A DNA stretch of 64,000 nt, from positions 4,711,501-4,775,500 of the forward strand of contig NZ_CP016162.1 of the NCBI RefSeq assembly GCF_001941865.1. Reading direction: 5' to 3'. Below are positions 28,353 to 36,776 of the stretch, one piece after another. The notes below the pieces were generated by a model. The model had not been told where the DNA came from and did not search any database. It saw only the letters and a list, made by a program, of their open reading frames with translations. Position 1 is the stretch's first letter. Every line of letters starts with the position of its first letter. The translations under genes were made by a program, and so were the position numbers. Source of the stretch: Pseudomonas alcaliphila JAB1. GTDB lineage: Bacteria > Pseudomonadota > Gammaproteobacteria > Pseudomonadales > Pseudomonadaceae.

Positions 28353-29090
28353 CTACGCGACCAGATCGATGCGAGGATCCGACGCCGGCAACTCACCCAG
28401 ACGCCGATACAGATCAAGATTAGGCGCTGGCGGTGAAGCCTGCTGCGACTGCTCGGCGGGCTGCTCATCCGCTTGTCTGGCTTCTTCACGGGCCTTGCGC
28501 TGCTCGACGGCGTTGGTGGTTTCCTCTCGCCGCTGCTCGGCCAGTTCGACGCGCGCCTGCGCCGCCTGCGCCTGAGCCAGAGCAGCTACACGCAGGTCCT
28601 GCGGGGAAGGTTCGATGGGCGCGAGTGCTGCACGCAGGACGATTTCCATCTTGCGCAACGTCGCTTCGGGATCATTGGGAACGGCAGCGGTGTCGATGCT
28701 GACTTCGCCCGAGACGGCGTAACGCTGCCCATCGGGGCCGTGCTTGAAGCTGTAGGTGGGCGCACCGGCGTATTGCCCACCAACGGCCGCGTGCGCCTGC
28801 TCGTGGGTGCGTACCTCGCGGTCACGTTGCACGAGATCGGCGATTTCCAGCTGCTGCTGGCGCTGCTCCTGGGGGCTTGGCTCGGGCTCGCCTGCAGGTG
28901 TCGATGAGTTGGCGGCGCGATCCGCCTCTTCTCGGCCGGAGGCAGCGGAGTCGGCCTGCTGCTCCTGTGGCGCGGCGACAGGCGCCTGGTCGGCACGGGC
29001 AATATCAGGGGAAACATCGGACGACAGCGGTCTCGCCGAACTGGCGGACGGCGCGGGAATGAAAGGTGGCAGGCTACTGCCAATCTGCAT
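28353..29090 (-). CDS. Putative SprA-type metalloprotease (CJM1_0395-like family)
   Basis: The 245-residue protein has a disordered, Ser/Ala/Pro/Glu-rich N-terminus (1-80), a conserved catalytic block at about 85-150 with the zinc motif HEQAH (residues 96-100) in [21 protein letters not shown] and a following [16 protein letters not shown], and a charged Gln/Arg/Ala-rich helical tail. There is no signal peptide. AGGAGG lies 6 nt upstream of the ATG. The SprA-related family is widespread but functionally poorly known. It stands alone between the fadE regulatory region and element C. Confidence 0.8.
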   Translation of the reverse strand: MQIGSSLPPFIPAPSASSARPLSSDVSPDIARADQAPVAAPQEQQADSAASGREEADRAANSSTPAGEPEPSPQEQRQQQLEIADLVQRDREVRTHEQAHAAVGGQYAGAPTYSFKHGPDGQRYAVSGEVSIDTAAVPNDPEATLRKMEIVLRAALAPIEPSPQDLRVAALAQAQAAQARVELAEQRREETTNAVEQRKAREEARQADEQPAEQSQQASPPAPNLDLYRRLGELPASDPRIDLVA

Positions 29091-29145
29091 GAGCGCCCTC
29101 CTGCCCCGCTGCCGGCCGCATCCGCGCGGCCGGGGTAATAAACGT

Positions 29146-29315
29146 AGAGCCTAATCACGATCTCGCGAGCTAGAGCCATGCGATACCGATGGCGGCCCCG
29201 CAAAAACAGGCGAAAACCGGTCGGAGTCGCGCCCGACTTTACTGCTGTAAATGAGCAGTTTTAGCCTGTTTTTAACGAAGCAGGGCCGACGCGCAGCAGA
29301 TCGTGGATAGGCTCT
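29146..29315 (+). mobile_element. Palindromic element C, 170 bp
   Basis: Terminal inverted repeats AGAGCCTAATCACGATCT (left) and the complement of AGAGCCTATCCACGATCT (right) differ at 2 positions. The subterminal sequences CTCGCGAGCTAGAGCCA and GGCCGACGCGCAGCAGA are the same as in element B. The core is degenerate (CTTTACTGCTGTAAATGAGC) but keeps the TGTAAATGAGCA half. The right end again overlaps by one base the stop codon of the adjacent minus-strand gene. Confidence 0.83.
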
Positions 29316-29614
29316 TAAGCGCGGGTATCGATCAGGGTGCCTAGCACCTCGTCAGCCGTGTCGACGACGCGCGCATTAGCGCGCACTTCGTTTTCACCGA
29401 CACGCAGTGCGACGAGGCTTTCGGTCAGGTCGGGACGGCTACGCTCGGCAATCTGTGAGCTCGGGCTGACCTGATTCTGCGGCGGGGTCTGCGTGGTCTG
29501 CTGAGAGGGGTTGATGGTGTTGCTGGCGATATCACCGGCTGCCTGTTCGACACGACGCTGACCGGCCTGAATACCGTTCAAACCCGAATTGAATGCGTTG
29601 GCGGAGATTTCCAT
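29315..29614 (-). CDS. Small flagellar-rod-like protein (99 aa)
   Basis: The N-terminus (MEISANAFNSGLNGIQAGQRRVEQAAGDIASNTIN) resembles the N-terminal helix of flagellar rod and hook proteins, and the C-terminus (LTESLVALRVGENEVRANARVVDTADEVLGTLIDTRA) resembles their C-terminal helix; a short Gln/Pro/Ser linker joins the two. The body domains of true rod proteins are missing. A gene of this size occurs next to bioD in P. aeruginosa (PA0505, from memory). Whether it assembles into flagella is unknown; no flagellar genes are nearby. GGGGG lies 6 nt before the ATG. Confidence 0.75.
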   Translation of the reverse strand: MEISANAFNSGLNGIQAGQRRVEQAAGDIASNTINPSQQTTQTPPQNQVSPSSQIAERSRPDLTESLVALRVGENEVRANARVVDTADEVLGTLIDTRA

Positions 29615-29713
29615 CGGCAGCCCCCAGAGGGATATAGAACCTAATAGCGGGTATTGAAGCAGAAAGCGGCTAAAAAACGTACAGGCAAAAGGCTATGATC
29701 ACTTTACTGTTTA

Positions 29714-30400
29714 TTACCAGTCTGCCAACAACTCGAGATTGAGGTGCCCCGCCACCGCCGCGGCCGTCGCTTTGCCCAGGTGCGGCACACGCCCCAGACA
29801 GGGTGCTGGCAGCCGCTCGCTGAGGGTGGCGAGATTGTCTTCCAGGCGTGAGGTCTTCGGCTCGACGATATTGGCCACCCAGCCGGCCAGCCTGAGCCCG
29901 TCCCGCTCGATGGCTTCGGCACTGAGCAATGCATGGTTGATGCAACCCAGGCGCACACCCACCACCAGAATCACCGGAATGCCCAGCGCCATCGCCAGGT
30001 CTGACAGGTTTTCCTCGCCAGCCAGCGGTACGCGCCAGCCGCCTGCGCCCTCCACCAGAGAGAAGTCCGCGCCCTTGGCCAGGATCGCCCGTACTGGCGG
30101 CAGCAGACTGGCGACATCCAGTTTAACGCCCACTTCGCGCGCCGCCAGGTGCGGGGCAATGGCCGGCTCGAAGGCCAGCGGGTTGACCTCTTCATAGCGC
30201 AGCGGCAACGAACACTGGGCGAGCAGGGCCAGCGCGTCGTCGTTGCGCAGCCCGTCGGCGGTTCGCATGCAACCGGAAGCGACCGGCTTGGCCGCTGCGG
30301 TGCTCAGACCCTGCTGGCGCGCCGCATGGAGTAGGCCAGCGGCAATAGTGGTCTTGCCGATTTCGGTATCCGTTCCGGTGACGAAGTAGGCTTGGGTCAT
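29714..30400 (-). CDS. bioD: Dethiobiotin synthetase
   Basis: The 228-residue ATP-dependent enzyme closes the ureido ring of dethiobiotin from DAPA and CO2. The P-loop is FVTGTDTEIGKTTIAAGLL; KPVASGC and the EGAGGWRVPL segment are conserved substrate-binding motifs. It is the last gene of the minus-strand bioB-F-H-C-D cluster, separated from bioC by 59 bp holding a REP half. The bioA gene is not in the window. Confidence 0.95.
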   Translation of the reverse strand: MTQAYFVTGTDTEIGKTTIAAGLLHAARQQGLSTAAAKPVASGCMRTADGLRNDDALALLAQCSLPLRYEEVNPLAFEPAIAPHLAAREVGVKLDVASLLPPVRAILAKGADFSLVEGAGGWRVPLAGEENLSDLAMALGIPVILVVGVRLGCINHALLSAEAIERDGLRLAGWVANIVEPKTSRLEDNLATLSERLPAPCLGRVPHLGKATAAAVAGHLNLELLADW

Positions 30401-30459
30401 CTGATATTCCCGTAGGAGCGAGCTCTGCTCGCGAAGCGTGTTGGCGAGCGAGGCTGTTT

Positions 30460-31320
30460 CTATGAAGGTTTCTGCAGCACGCCGTACACCACCTGATAGG
30501 TCGCCGGCAGCCCTTGAGGCTGACGAAAACACTCGTAAGCCTCGATCAGCGCACGAATGCGTGAGCGCCCGGTCAATCCGCCCGGTCGCCCCGGATTGAG
30601 GTTGTGTGCGCCGAGGTCCTTGAGCGAGGTGGTCAGGCTGCGCAGATCCGGGAAATGCAGGACCTCGGCCTGATGCTGTAGCGTCAGCGACTGCAGGCCG
30701 CTTGCCGCGCACAGCAGTTGGTAATCCTCGAAGCGGCGAAAGCGATTGACGTGGACGAAACCATCGACCGCCAGCCAACTGTCACGCAGCTCCTGCAGGG
30801 TACCGACGCACAGGCTGGAAAACGCCAGCACACCACCAGGGCGCAACACCCGCCGCGCTTCGCTCAGCACACGCGGGAAGTCGGCACACCATTGCAGCGC
30901 CAGGCTGGAGAACAACAGCTCGACGCTGTCGCTTTGCAGCGGCAGCGCCTCGGCATCGCCAGCGATGAAATGTGCAGCACCGCCCTGAGGCCTGGCGTGG
31001 CGCAGCATGCCCTCGGCGATATCCACAGCCAGCCCTTCGCCTTGCGCATAACGTTCGGCCAGGGCGCGGGTGAAATAGCCCGTGCCGCAACCCAGGTCCA
31101 GCCAACGACGTGGCTGCAGCGAGGCCGGCAAACGCGCCAACAGTTGCGTGCCGACGTTGCGTTGCAGCTCGGCCACTGCATCGTAACTCTCCGCCGCGCG
31201 GGAAAAGGACGCCGCGACCTGACGCTTGTCCGGCAACGCCGCATCACCGTAGGGTGCGCTGTGCGCATCAAGGGATTGGTAAAGCGGGTCCGTACCACGT
31301 ACCCCACGCAGCTCAGACAT
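30460..31320 (-). CDS. bioC: Malonyl-ACP O-methyltransferase
   Basis: The 286-residue SAM-dependent methyltransferase shows motif [18 protein letters not shown], followed by [11 protein letters not shown] and [11 protein letters not shown], which are characteristic of BioC. It methylates malonyl-ACP to start pimelate synthesis through fatty-acid elongation. The ATG overlaps the stop of bioH by 8 nt, so the two are coupled. Confidence 0.94.
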   Translation of the reverse strand: MSELRGVRGTDPLYQSLDAHSAPYGDAALPDKRQVAASFSRAAESYDAVAELQRNVGTQLLARLPASLQPRRWLDLGCGTGYFTRALAERYAQGEGLAVDIAEGMLRHARPQGGAAHFIAGDAEALPLQSDSVELLFSSLALQWCADFPRVLSEARRVLRPGGVLAFSSLCVGTLQELRDSWLAVDGFVHVNRFRRFEDYQLLCAASGLQSLTLQHQAEVLHFPDLRSLTTSLKDLGAHNLNPGRPGGLTGRSRIRALIEAYECFRQPQGLPATYQVVYGVLQKPS

Positions 31321-32035
31321 CGTTGGCCTCGCAGATAAAATCGAGCATCAAGGCCGCCAGAGCATCCGCCTGGTCAAGTACGAAGGCGTGACCACAAGCT
31401 TCCAGCACGTCCATCTCACCCGTTGGCAACAGCGTCAGCAGCGCGTCACCGGCCGCCGCCGGCACCAGCGCATCCTGCTCGGCCAGCAGGTGCAATTGCG
31501 GCCCGGTGAAAGCCGCCAGCGCCGCGCGATTGTCCAGACTCGCCAGCAAGCACAGCCCGGCCAGCAAGGATGGCTCGTCGCTGGACGCCAGATGGTTCTG
31601 CAACTGTCGTGACAGACCGCGCGTGTCGGCGCAGCCTTGGGCACAGAGCATGGCGAAACGCTTGAGGGTAGCGCCGGCGTTCTCCTGGCAGTCCTCATAA
31701 AAGGCTGCGTAAGTCTGCGCCGGCATTGCCGTCGGCCAGGCAGCGCTGGCGACGAAACAGGCGTTACTGGCCAGGGTGATCAGACCACGGCAACGCTCGC
31801 CGCGCCTTGCCGCCAGGGCAGCGGCCAACATGCCGCCGAGCGACCAGCCGGCCAGCCAGCAATCATGTGGCAAACGCGTATCCAGCTCGTCGAGCCAATC
31901 GGCCGACGCTGCACTGCTCAGGCGCGGCAGGGCCGGCACCTGCACCTGAATTTCGCCGCCCAGCGCCTCGGCCAGCGGCTGCAGCACGGCCCCCTCCAAA
32001 CCCCAACCCGGCAGCAGGATCAACTGCTCACGCAT
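31313..32035 (-). CDS. bioH: Pimeloyl-ACP methyl ester esterase
   Basis: The 240-residue alpha/beta hydrolase begins [21 protein letters not shown]; the nucleophile elbow is GWSLGG, the acid is in [10 protein letters not shown] and the base His is in [11 protein letters not shown]. It removes the methyl group to release pimeloyl-ACP for BioF. The ATG at 32035 overlaps the end of bioF by 8 nt; an upstream ATG at 32095 would lie inside bioF and is not supported. Confidence 0.94.
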   Translation of the reverse strand: MREQLILLPGWGLEGAVLQPLAEALGGEIQVQVPALPRLSSAASADWLDELDTRLPHDCWLAGWSLGGMLAAALAARRGERCRGLITLASNACFVASAAWPTAMPAQTYAAFYEDCQENAGATLKRFAMLCAQGCADTRGLSRQLQNHLASSDEPSLLAGLCLLASLDNRAALAAFTGPQLHLLAEQDALVPAAAGDALLTLLPTGEMDVLEACGHAFVLDQADALAALMLDFICEANDV

Positions 32036-33197
32036 CGGTCTGCACCTGCGGCCAGCACTCGGCAAGCGCTTCGAGCAGCAGCTCGAGCTGCGCATCGCTG
32101 TGCGCAGCGGACAGCGTCACGCGCAAGCGGGCACTGCCAGCAGGCACGGTCGGCGGGCGGATGGCGCCCACCAGCAGGCCGCGATCCTTGAGCAGGGCCG
32201 AGAGTTTCAGCGCCCGCGCGCTGTCACCCACCAGAATCGGTTGAATCGGCGTGGGACTGTCCATCAGGCTCAGACCGATTTCGGCGGCGCCCTGACGAAA
32301 GCGCGTGATCAGTCGGTTCAGATGTTCCCGACGCCAGTGTTCACTGCGCAGCAGCTCCAGGCTCTGTAGCGTGGCGCAGGCCACGGCCGGTGGCTGACTG
32401 GTGGTGTAGATGTAGGGGCGAGCGAACTGAATCAGGGTCTCGATCAGCTCCTCGCTGCCGGCAACGAAGGCGCCGGCGGTACCAAAGGCCTTGCCCAGGG
32501 TGCCGACCAGCACCTGCACATCATCCTGGCCCAGACCGAAATGCTCGACGATGCCGCCGCCGGTGGCGCCCAGCGGGCCGAAGCCATGGGCATCATCGAC
32601 CATCACCCAGGCCTGCGTGGCGCGCGCCTCGGCGCACAATGCCGGTAGATCGGCCAGGTCGCCGTCCATGCTGAACACACCATCGGTGACCACCAGGCAG
32701 TTGCCCGTCGCCTTGCGCAGGCGGTTGGCCAGGCTCACCGCATCGTTGTGCAGGTAACGAGAAAAACGCGCACCGCAGAGCAGCCCGGCATCGAGCAGCG
32801 AAGCATGGTTGAGGCGATCCTGCAGCACACTGTCTCCCTGCCCGACCAGCGCGGTGACCACCGCCAGGTTGGCCATGTAACCGGTGGAGAACAACAGCGC
32901 ACGCGGCCGACCGGTAAAGGCAGCCAATGCTTCCTCCAGCTCGTGATGCGGCGTGCTGTGGCCGATCACCAGGTGCGAGGCACCGCCGCCGACGCCCCAT
33001 TTTTCCGCGCCCTGCTGCAGGGCACGGATCACTTCGGGGTGGTTGGCCAGGCCTAGATAGTCATTGGAACAGAAGGCCAGCAGCTCCTGATCGTCCGCGC
33101 GCACCTGCGGGCCCTGCGGGGTCTGCAACAGCGGGCGTTGGCGGAACAGATCGGCGGCCTGACGCTCGGCCAGGCGGGCGGATAAATCGAAAGGCAT
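32028..33197 (-). CDS. bioF: 8-amino-7-oxononanoate synthase
   Basis: The 389-residue PLP enzyme condenses pimeloyl-ACP with alanine. The PLP lysine lies in [16 protein letters not shown], and [10 protein letters not shown] carries the cofactor-binding Asp. Two ATGs lie close together (33203 and 33197); the second is chosen because AAGG is 7 nt upstream of it and only 1 nt from the first. A REP pair separates it from bioB. Confidence 0.95.
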   Translation of the reverse strand: MPFDLSARLAERQAADLFRQRPLLQTPQGPQVRADDQELLAFCSNDYLGLANHPEVIRALQQGAEKWGVGGGASHLVIGHSTPHHELEEALAAFTGRPRALLFSTGYMANLAVVTALVGQGDSVLQDRLNHASLLDAGLLCGARFSRYLHNDAVSLANRLRKATGNCLVVTDGVFSMDGDLADLPALCAEARATQAWVMVDDAHGFGPLGATGGGIVEHFGLGQDDVQVLVGTLGKAFGTAGAFVAGSEELIETLIQFARPYIYTTSQPPAVACATLQSLELLRSEHWRREHLNRLITRFRQGAAEIGLSLMDSPTPIQPILVGDSARALKLSALLKDRGLLVGAIRPPTVPAGSARLRVTLSAAHSDAQLELLLEALAECWPQVQTDA

Positions 33198-33207
33198 ATG
33201 CATACCT

Positions 33208-33269
33208 TGTAGGAGCCGGCTTGCCGGCGATTAGCGGCAGTCGCAATCGCCAGCAAGCTGGCTCCTACA
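33208..33269. repeat. REP/BIME pair between bioB and bioF
   Basis: TGTAGGAGCCGGCTTGCCGG faces its inverted partner (CCAGCAAGCTGGCTCCTACA) in the 83-bp gap. A transcript crossing it would form a long hairpin between bioB and bioF and may reduce downstream expression. Confidence 0.85.
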
Positions 33270-33280
33270 TAAACAGCGGT

Positions 33281-34339
33281 TTAGGCCGACGCGGCGTTGT
33301 AGAACAGCTTGGAATCGCGCTGCTCGACCAGCGCCTGCTCGATGGCCGCCTGGTGCACCTCGTCGGCATGCTCTTCGCGCTCTTCGGGTTTGATGCCGAG
33401 GCGCTTGAACAGGGCCATGTCCTTGTCCGCCTGTGGGTTGGCGGTGGTCAGCAGCTTCTCGCCGTAGAAGATCGAGTTGGCGCCGGCCATGAAGGCCAGG
33501 GCCTGCATCTGCTCGTTCATCGCCTCGCGGCCGGCGGACAGACGCACGTGGGACCTGGGCATCATGATCCGCGCCACGGCCAGGGTGCGGATGAAGTCGA
33601 ACGGATCGACGTCCTTCTCCTCGGCCAGCGGCGTGCCCTTGACCTTGACCAGCATGTTGATCGGCACGCTCTCCGGGTGCTCCGGCAGATTCGCCAGCTG
33701 GATCAGCAACCCAGCGCGATCATCCACCGACTCGCCCATGCCGAGGATGCCGCCGGAGCAGATTTTCATCCCCGCCTCGCGCACGTAGGCCAGGGTCTGC
33801 AGGCGCTCACCGTAGGTGCGGGTGGTGATGATGCTGCCGTAGAACTCCGGTGAGGTGTCGAGATTGTGGTTGTAGTAATCCAGGCCTGCGTCAGCCAGCG
33901 CCTGGGTCTGCTCCTGATCGAGGCGACCAAGGGTCATGCAGGTTTCCAGGCCGAGCTTCTTCACGCCCTTTACCATTTCCAGCACGTAAGGCATGTCCTT
34001 GGCGGACGGATGCTTCCAGGCCGCACCCATGCAGAAGCGCGTGGAGCCGATGGCTTTGGCCTCGGCGGCGGCCTTGAGCACCTTCTCCACCTCCATCAGC
34101 TTTTCCTTGTCCAGGCCGGTGTTGTAGTGGCCGGACTGCGGGCAGTACTTGCAGTCTTCCGGGCAGGCGCCGGTCTTGATCGACAGCAGGGTCGAGACCT
34201 GCACGCGGTTGGCGTCGAAGTGCGCGCGGTGCACCGTCTGCGCCTGGAACAGCAGGTCGTTGAACGGCTGCTCGAACAGCGCGCGAACCTCGGCGAGGCT
34301 CCAGTCGTGGCGGGTGGTGATTGCAGCGGTTGCGCTCAT
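33281..34339 (-). CDS. bioB: Biotin synthase
   Basis: The 352-residue radical-SAM enzyme inserts sulfur into dethiobiotin. The [4Fe-4S] cysteines are C59-x3-C63-x2-C66 in [13 protein letters not shown], and [13 protein letters not shown] and [14 protein letters not shown] are conserved. The start at 34339 ([14 protein letters not shown]) has AAGGAC upstream and is preferred over an extension to 34393. It is the first bio gene; a BirA-type operator lies about 90 bp upstream. Confidence 0.96.
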   Translation of the reverse strand: MSATAAITTRHDWSLAEVRALFEQPFNDLLFQAQTVHRAHFDANRVQVSTLLSIKTGACPEDCKYCPQSGHYNTGLDKEKLMEVEKVLKAAAEAKAIGSTRFCMGAAWKHPSAKDMPYVLEMVKGVKKLGLETCMTLGRLDQEQTQALADAGLDYYNHNLDTSPEFYGSIITTRTYGERLQTLAYVREAGMKICSGGILGMGESVDDRAGLLIQLANLPEHPESVPINMLVKVKGTPLAEEKDVDPFDFIRTLAVARIMMPRSHVRLSAGREAMNEQMQALAFMAGANSIFYGEKLLTTANPQADKDMALFKRLGIKPEEREEHADEVHQAAIEQALVEQRDSKLFYNAASA

Positions 34340-34428
34340 CTGAGAAGTCCTTCGACGCTTGGTGGCATCTGTTGTCAGGCCCACACGGGGCATTCAGGCT
34401 TTGGCCATCATAAGTGGCGATTGGATGC

Positions 34429-34458
34429 TGTCAACCACAACAAAGACACAGGTTTACA
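34429..34458. promoter_or_regulatory. BirA-type biotin operator upstream of bioB
   Basis: TGTCAACC (34429-34436) and GGTTTACA (34451-34458) are inverted arms separated by 14 nt, matching the proteobacterial BirA site TTGTAAACC-N14/15-GGTTTACAA except for one base in the left arm and the outermost bases. Position relative to bioB suits repression by biotinyl-AMP-BirA. Confidence 0.75.
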
Positions 34459-34514
34459 TATGATCAATTATTGACCAATAGAACTTATGTCATGGCACAA
34501 GGCCAAATACTTAC

Positions 34515-34654
34515 CAGGCCGTTGAAAAACGTAGGCGAGGCAGCCAGTGCAAGGCAAAAACAGGCGAAAAAGCGGAGTTTACGAGCTGTAAATGAGCATT
34601 TTGAGCCTGTTTTTAACGCAGCAATGGCAACGCAGGTAGTTTTTCAACAGCCTG
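34515..34654 (+). mobile_element. Palindromic element D with 4-bp target duplication, 140 bp
   Basis: Ends are CAGGCCGTTGAAAAAC (left) and the complement of CAGGCTGTTGAAAAAC (right), 15 of 16 identical. The sequence TTAC flanks both sides (34511-34514 and 34655-34658), as expected for a transposition target duplication. The core GCGGAGTTTACGAGCTGTAA is at 34572-34591, within inner arms AAAACAGGC/GCCTGTTTT. It encodes nothing. Confidence 0.85.
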
Positions 34655-34679
34655 TTACCCCTCCAACAGGATGTTCTGC

Positions 34680-34973
34680 ATGCAAGTAGAAGGTTTTTTC
34701 GAAGGACTCGGCGAAGCGCTGGGTCGCGCCATCCGTTTCATCGTCGACATGTTGTCCGGCGTGCTGGGCGCCATGGCCGATGCCATCGACGACTTTCTCC
34801 AGGGTATGGCCAGGGCCATTGGCATGGACGTGTCGATCTTCAGCATCATCCTGCTGATCATCGGTCTGCTGTTCTTGTTCGGCGGCGCTCGTTCACTGCT
34901 GCGCGGCTCGATCATCGGCGGGGTGATCTGGCTGTTTCTCGGTCTGGTCGTAATGGGCTGGCTCATCCGCTGA
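34680..34973 (+). CDS. Small membrane protein (97 aa), unknown function
   Basis: The start at 34680 is preferred over ATG 34671 because AGGA ends 8 nt upstream of it. The protein has an amphipathic N-terminal half (MQVEGFFEGLGEALGRAIRF) and two hydrophobic helices (SIFSIILLIIGLLFLFGG and SIIGGVIWLFLGLVVMGWLI). I do not recognise the family. It lies between element D and comF, and its ATG is only 26 nt from the element, so the element probably supplies or disrupts its promoter. Confidence 0.7.
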   Translation: MQVEGFFEGLGEALGRAIRFIVDMLSGVLGAMADAIDDFLQGMARAIGMDVSIFSIILLIIGLLFLFGGARSLLRGSIIGGVIWLFLGLVVMGWLIR

Positions 34974-35016
34974 CGCTGACTAAACTTCAGGCACCACTGC
35001 TCATGGACGAGCCGCC

Positions 35017-35757
35017 ATGCCTCCGTTTGACCTCACCGTTCTGCAACGCCTTGCCTGGTTACGCCAACGGCGCCATTGCCAGCTCTGCGACGAAGCCACC
35101 GATCACCCCACGCACAGCATCTGCACGGCTTGCGAATCCGAACTGCCCTGGCTCGGGGCTCATTGCCAGATCTGTGCGGTGCCATTGCCGGCACACGGCA
35201 TGATCTGCGGCGCCTGCCAATCGAAACCACCGAGATTCAACCGCGTGGAAGCGCCCTGGCGCTATGCCTTTCCCGTCGACAACCTGATCACCCGCTTCAA
35301 GCACCAGGCGCAATGGCCGCACGGTCGTCTGCTCGCCGAACTGCTGGCTGAACACCTTAGCCATGCCTATGACGAAGGCCTGCCACGACCACAGGCACTG
35401 CTGCCGGTGCCGCTGGCCCGCAAGCGCCAGCGACGACGCGGCTTCAATCAGGCACAGATGCTCGCCGACTGGCTGGGCGCCAGCCTCCACCTGCCGGTGC
35501 AACATGAATGGCTCCAACGCCGCGTCGATACACCCGCCCAGCAAGGGTTGGATGCCGCAACGCGCAAGCGCAATCTGCGTCAGGCCTTCAGCCTGGAACT
35601 GCAAGCCAAGGTCGCCGGCGCTCATCTGGCGCTGGTCGACGACGTGCTCACCACCGGTGCCACGGCGGGCGTGCTCGCCCACCTGCTGCGTCGCGCCGGC
35701 GCCCTGCGCGTCGATGTGTATTGCCTGGCACGCACGCCACGACCGGGCGATGGCTGA
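35017..35757 (+). CDS. comF: ComF-family phosphoribosyltransferase-like protein
   Basis: The 246-residue protein has an N-terminal double zinc-ribbon (C21-x2-C24, C36-x2-C39, C50-x2-C53, C64-x2-C67) and a C-terminal PRTase fold with the PRPP motif LALVDDVLTTGAT and RKRQRRRGFNQAQ. ComF proteins take part in DNA uptake and replication-fork related steps. A 21-codon frame (35750-35815) starts inside its stop codon and ends 3 nt before modE. Confidence 0.9.
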   Translation: MPPFDLTVLQRLAWLRQRRHCQLCDEATDHPTHSICTACESELPWLGAHCQICAVPLPAHGMICGACQSKPPRFNRVEAPWRYAFPVDNLITRFKHQAQWPHGRLLAELLAEHLSHAYDEGLPRPQALLPVPLARKRQRRRGFNQAQMLADWLGASLHLPVQHEWLQRRVDTPAQQGLDAATRKRNLRQAFSLELQAKVAGAHLALVDDVLTTGATAGVLAHLLRRAGALRVDVYCLARTPRPGDG

Positions 35758-35815
35758 CTTGACGCGCCAGGCGCAGTCACGCACCTTGCCCGACATTCTC
35801 CCTGGCCACGCCTGA
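35750..35815 (+). CDS. Possible 21-aa coupling peptide between comF and modE
   Basis: ATG at 35750 overlaps the comF stop region (GATGGCTGA) and the frame (MADLTRQAQSRTLPDILPGHA) ends with TGA at 35813-35815, 3 nt before the modE ATG. modE has no strong Shine-Dalgarno of its own. The arrangement allows ribosomes to re-initiate in series, but the peptide may also be an accident. Confidence 0.25.
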   Translation: MADLTRQAQSRTLPDILPGHA

Positions 35816-35818
35816 ACC

Positions 35819-36583
35819 ATGTCGCAGCTCGATTCCATTGCCCAATTGCTCAGCCGCCGCCCGAAACGCCTGGCGCTGCTCGAGCAGATTGCCGAACAAG
35901 GCTCCATCACCCGCGCCGCCAAGGCCGCCGGGCTGAGCTACAAGGCCGCCTGGGACGCCATCGATGAGCTGAACAACCTGTCCGAGCAGCCCCTGGTAAG
36001 CCGCAATGTCGGCGGCAAAGGTGGCGGTGGCGCACGCCTGACGCCAGCAGGCGAGCGCCTGCTGGCACTGCAACAACGCCTGCAGGCGCTGCAGGTGCAA
36101 CTGCTGCAGGCCGCCGGTGACGACGCCGACCTGGAGTTGCTCGGCCGCCTGATGCTGCGCACCAGCGCGCGCAACCAACTGACCGGCCGTGTGCGCGCGA
36201 TTCACCCCCACGGGCACAACGACCTGATCGATATCGAACTGCCCGGTGGCAGCCGCCTGCAGGCGCAGATCACCCATGACAGCACCGAGAACCTGCAGCT
36301 GAGCGAAGGCAGCAGCGTGGTCGCGCTGATCAAGGCCGGCTGGCTGGAATTGCAGCCCCTACAGGCTCCCCGTGCCGAACAGCACAACGCACTCGAAGGC
36401 CGTATCGAACAGATTCTGCCGGCCAGCGATGGCCCCAGCGACGTGCGCATCGGCCTGCCTAATGGTCAGACCCTGTGCGCCCTGCTCGAATCCGCTCGCC
36501 TGGCCGAGCTGGGCCTGCGCGTCGGCGATCCGGTGCGCGCGCAGTTCGCCGCCAGTCAGGTGCTGCTCGGTACGCAACTGTAG
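35819..36583 (+). CDS. modE: Molybdate-responsive regulator ModE
   Basis: The 254-residue protein has an N-terminal ModE winged HTH (QGSITRAAKAAGLSYKAAWDAIDELNNLSEQPLVSR) and two Mop/TOBE domains (TSARNQLTGRVRAIHPHGHND and ALEGRIEQILPASDG) that bind molybdate. It represses modABC and activates molybdoenzyme genes. No molybdate transporter or cofactor gene is in the window; a distant modE is also seen in P. aeruginosa, so this is normal for the genus. Confidence 0.93.
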   Translation: MSQLDSIAQLLSRRPKRLALLEQIAEQGSITRAAKAAGLSYKAAWDAIDELNNLSEQPLVSRNVGGKGGGGARLTPAGERLLALQQRLQALQVQLLQAAGDDADLELLGRLMLRTSARNQLTGRVRAIHPHGHNDLIDIELPGGSRLQAQITHDSTENLQLSEGSSVVALIKAGWLELQPLQAPRAEQHNALEGRIEQILPASDGPSDVRIGLPNGQTLCALLESARLAELGLRVGDPVRAQFAASQVLLGTQL

Positions 36584-36728
36584 GGCGGGTGCAACCCGCC
36601 AGCACCGTAGCCCGGATGAAATCCGGGAAGTTCGCATAGGCGTGCCCCGGATTTCATCCGGACTACAAGGCTACAGGGCGAATGCAGCCGCCAGTCATTT
36701 CAACGGCGGGTTGCACCCGCCCTACGGC
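36580..36728. repeat. Nested inverted repeats: one REP family inside another
   Basis: An outer pair (TAGGGCGGGTGCAACCCGCC and its inverted partner GGCGGGTTGCACCCGCCCTA) encloses an inner pair (GTAGCCCGGATGAAATCCGG and CCGGATTTCATCCGGACTAC). The gap between modE and srkA therefore folds as a hairpin within a hairpin and could end modE transcripts. Confidence 0.85.
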
Positions 36729-36776
36729 AAGCGCATCCGCCAGGTACACTGGGCGCCCACTCACACGGAGCCGCTC

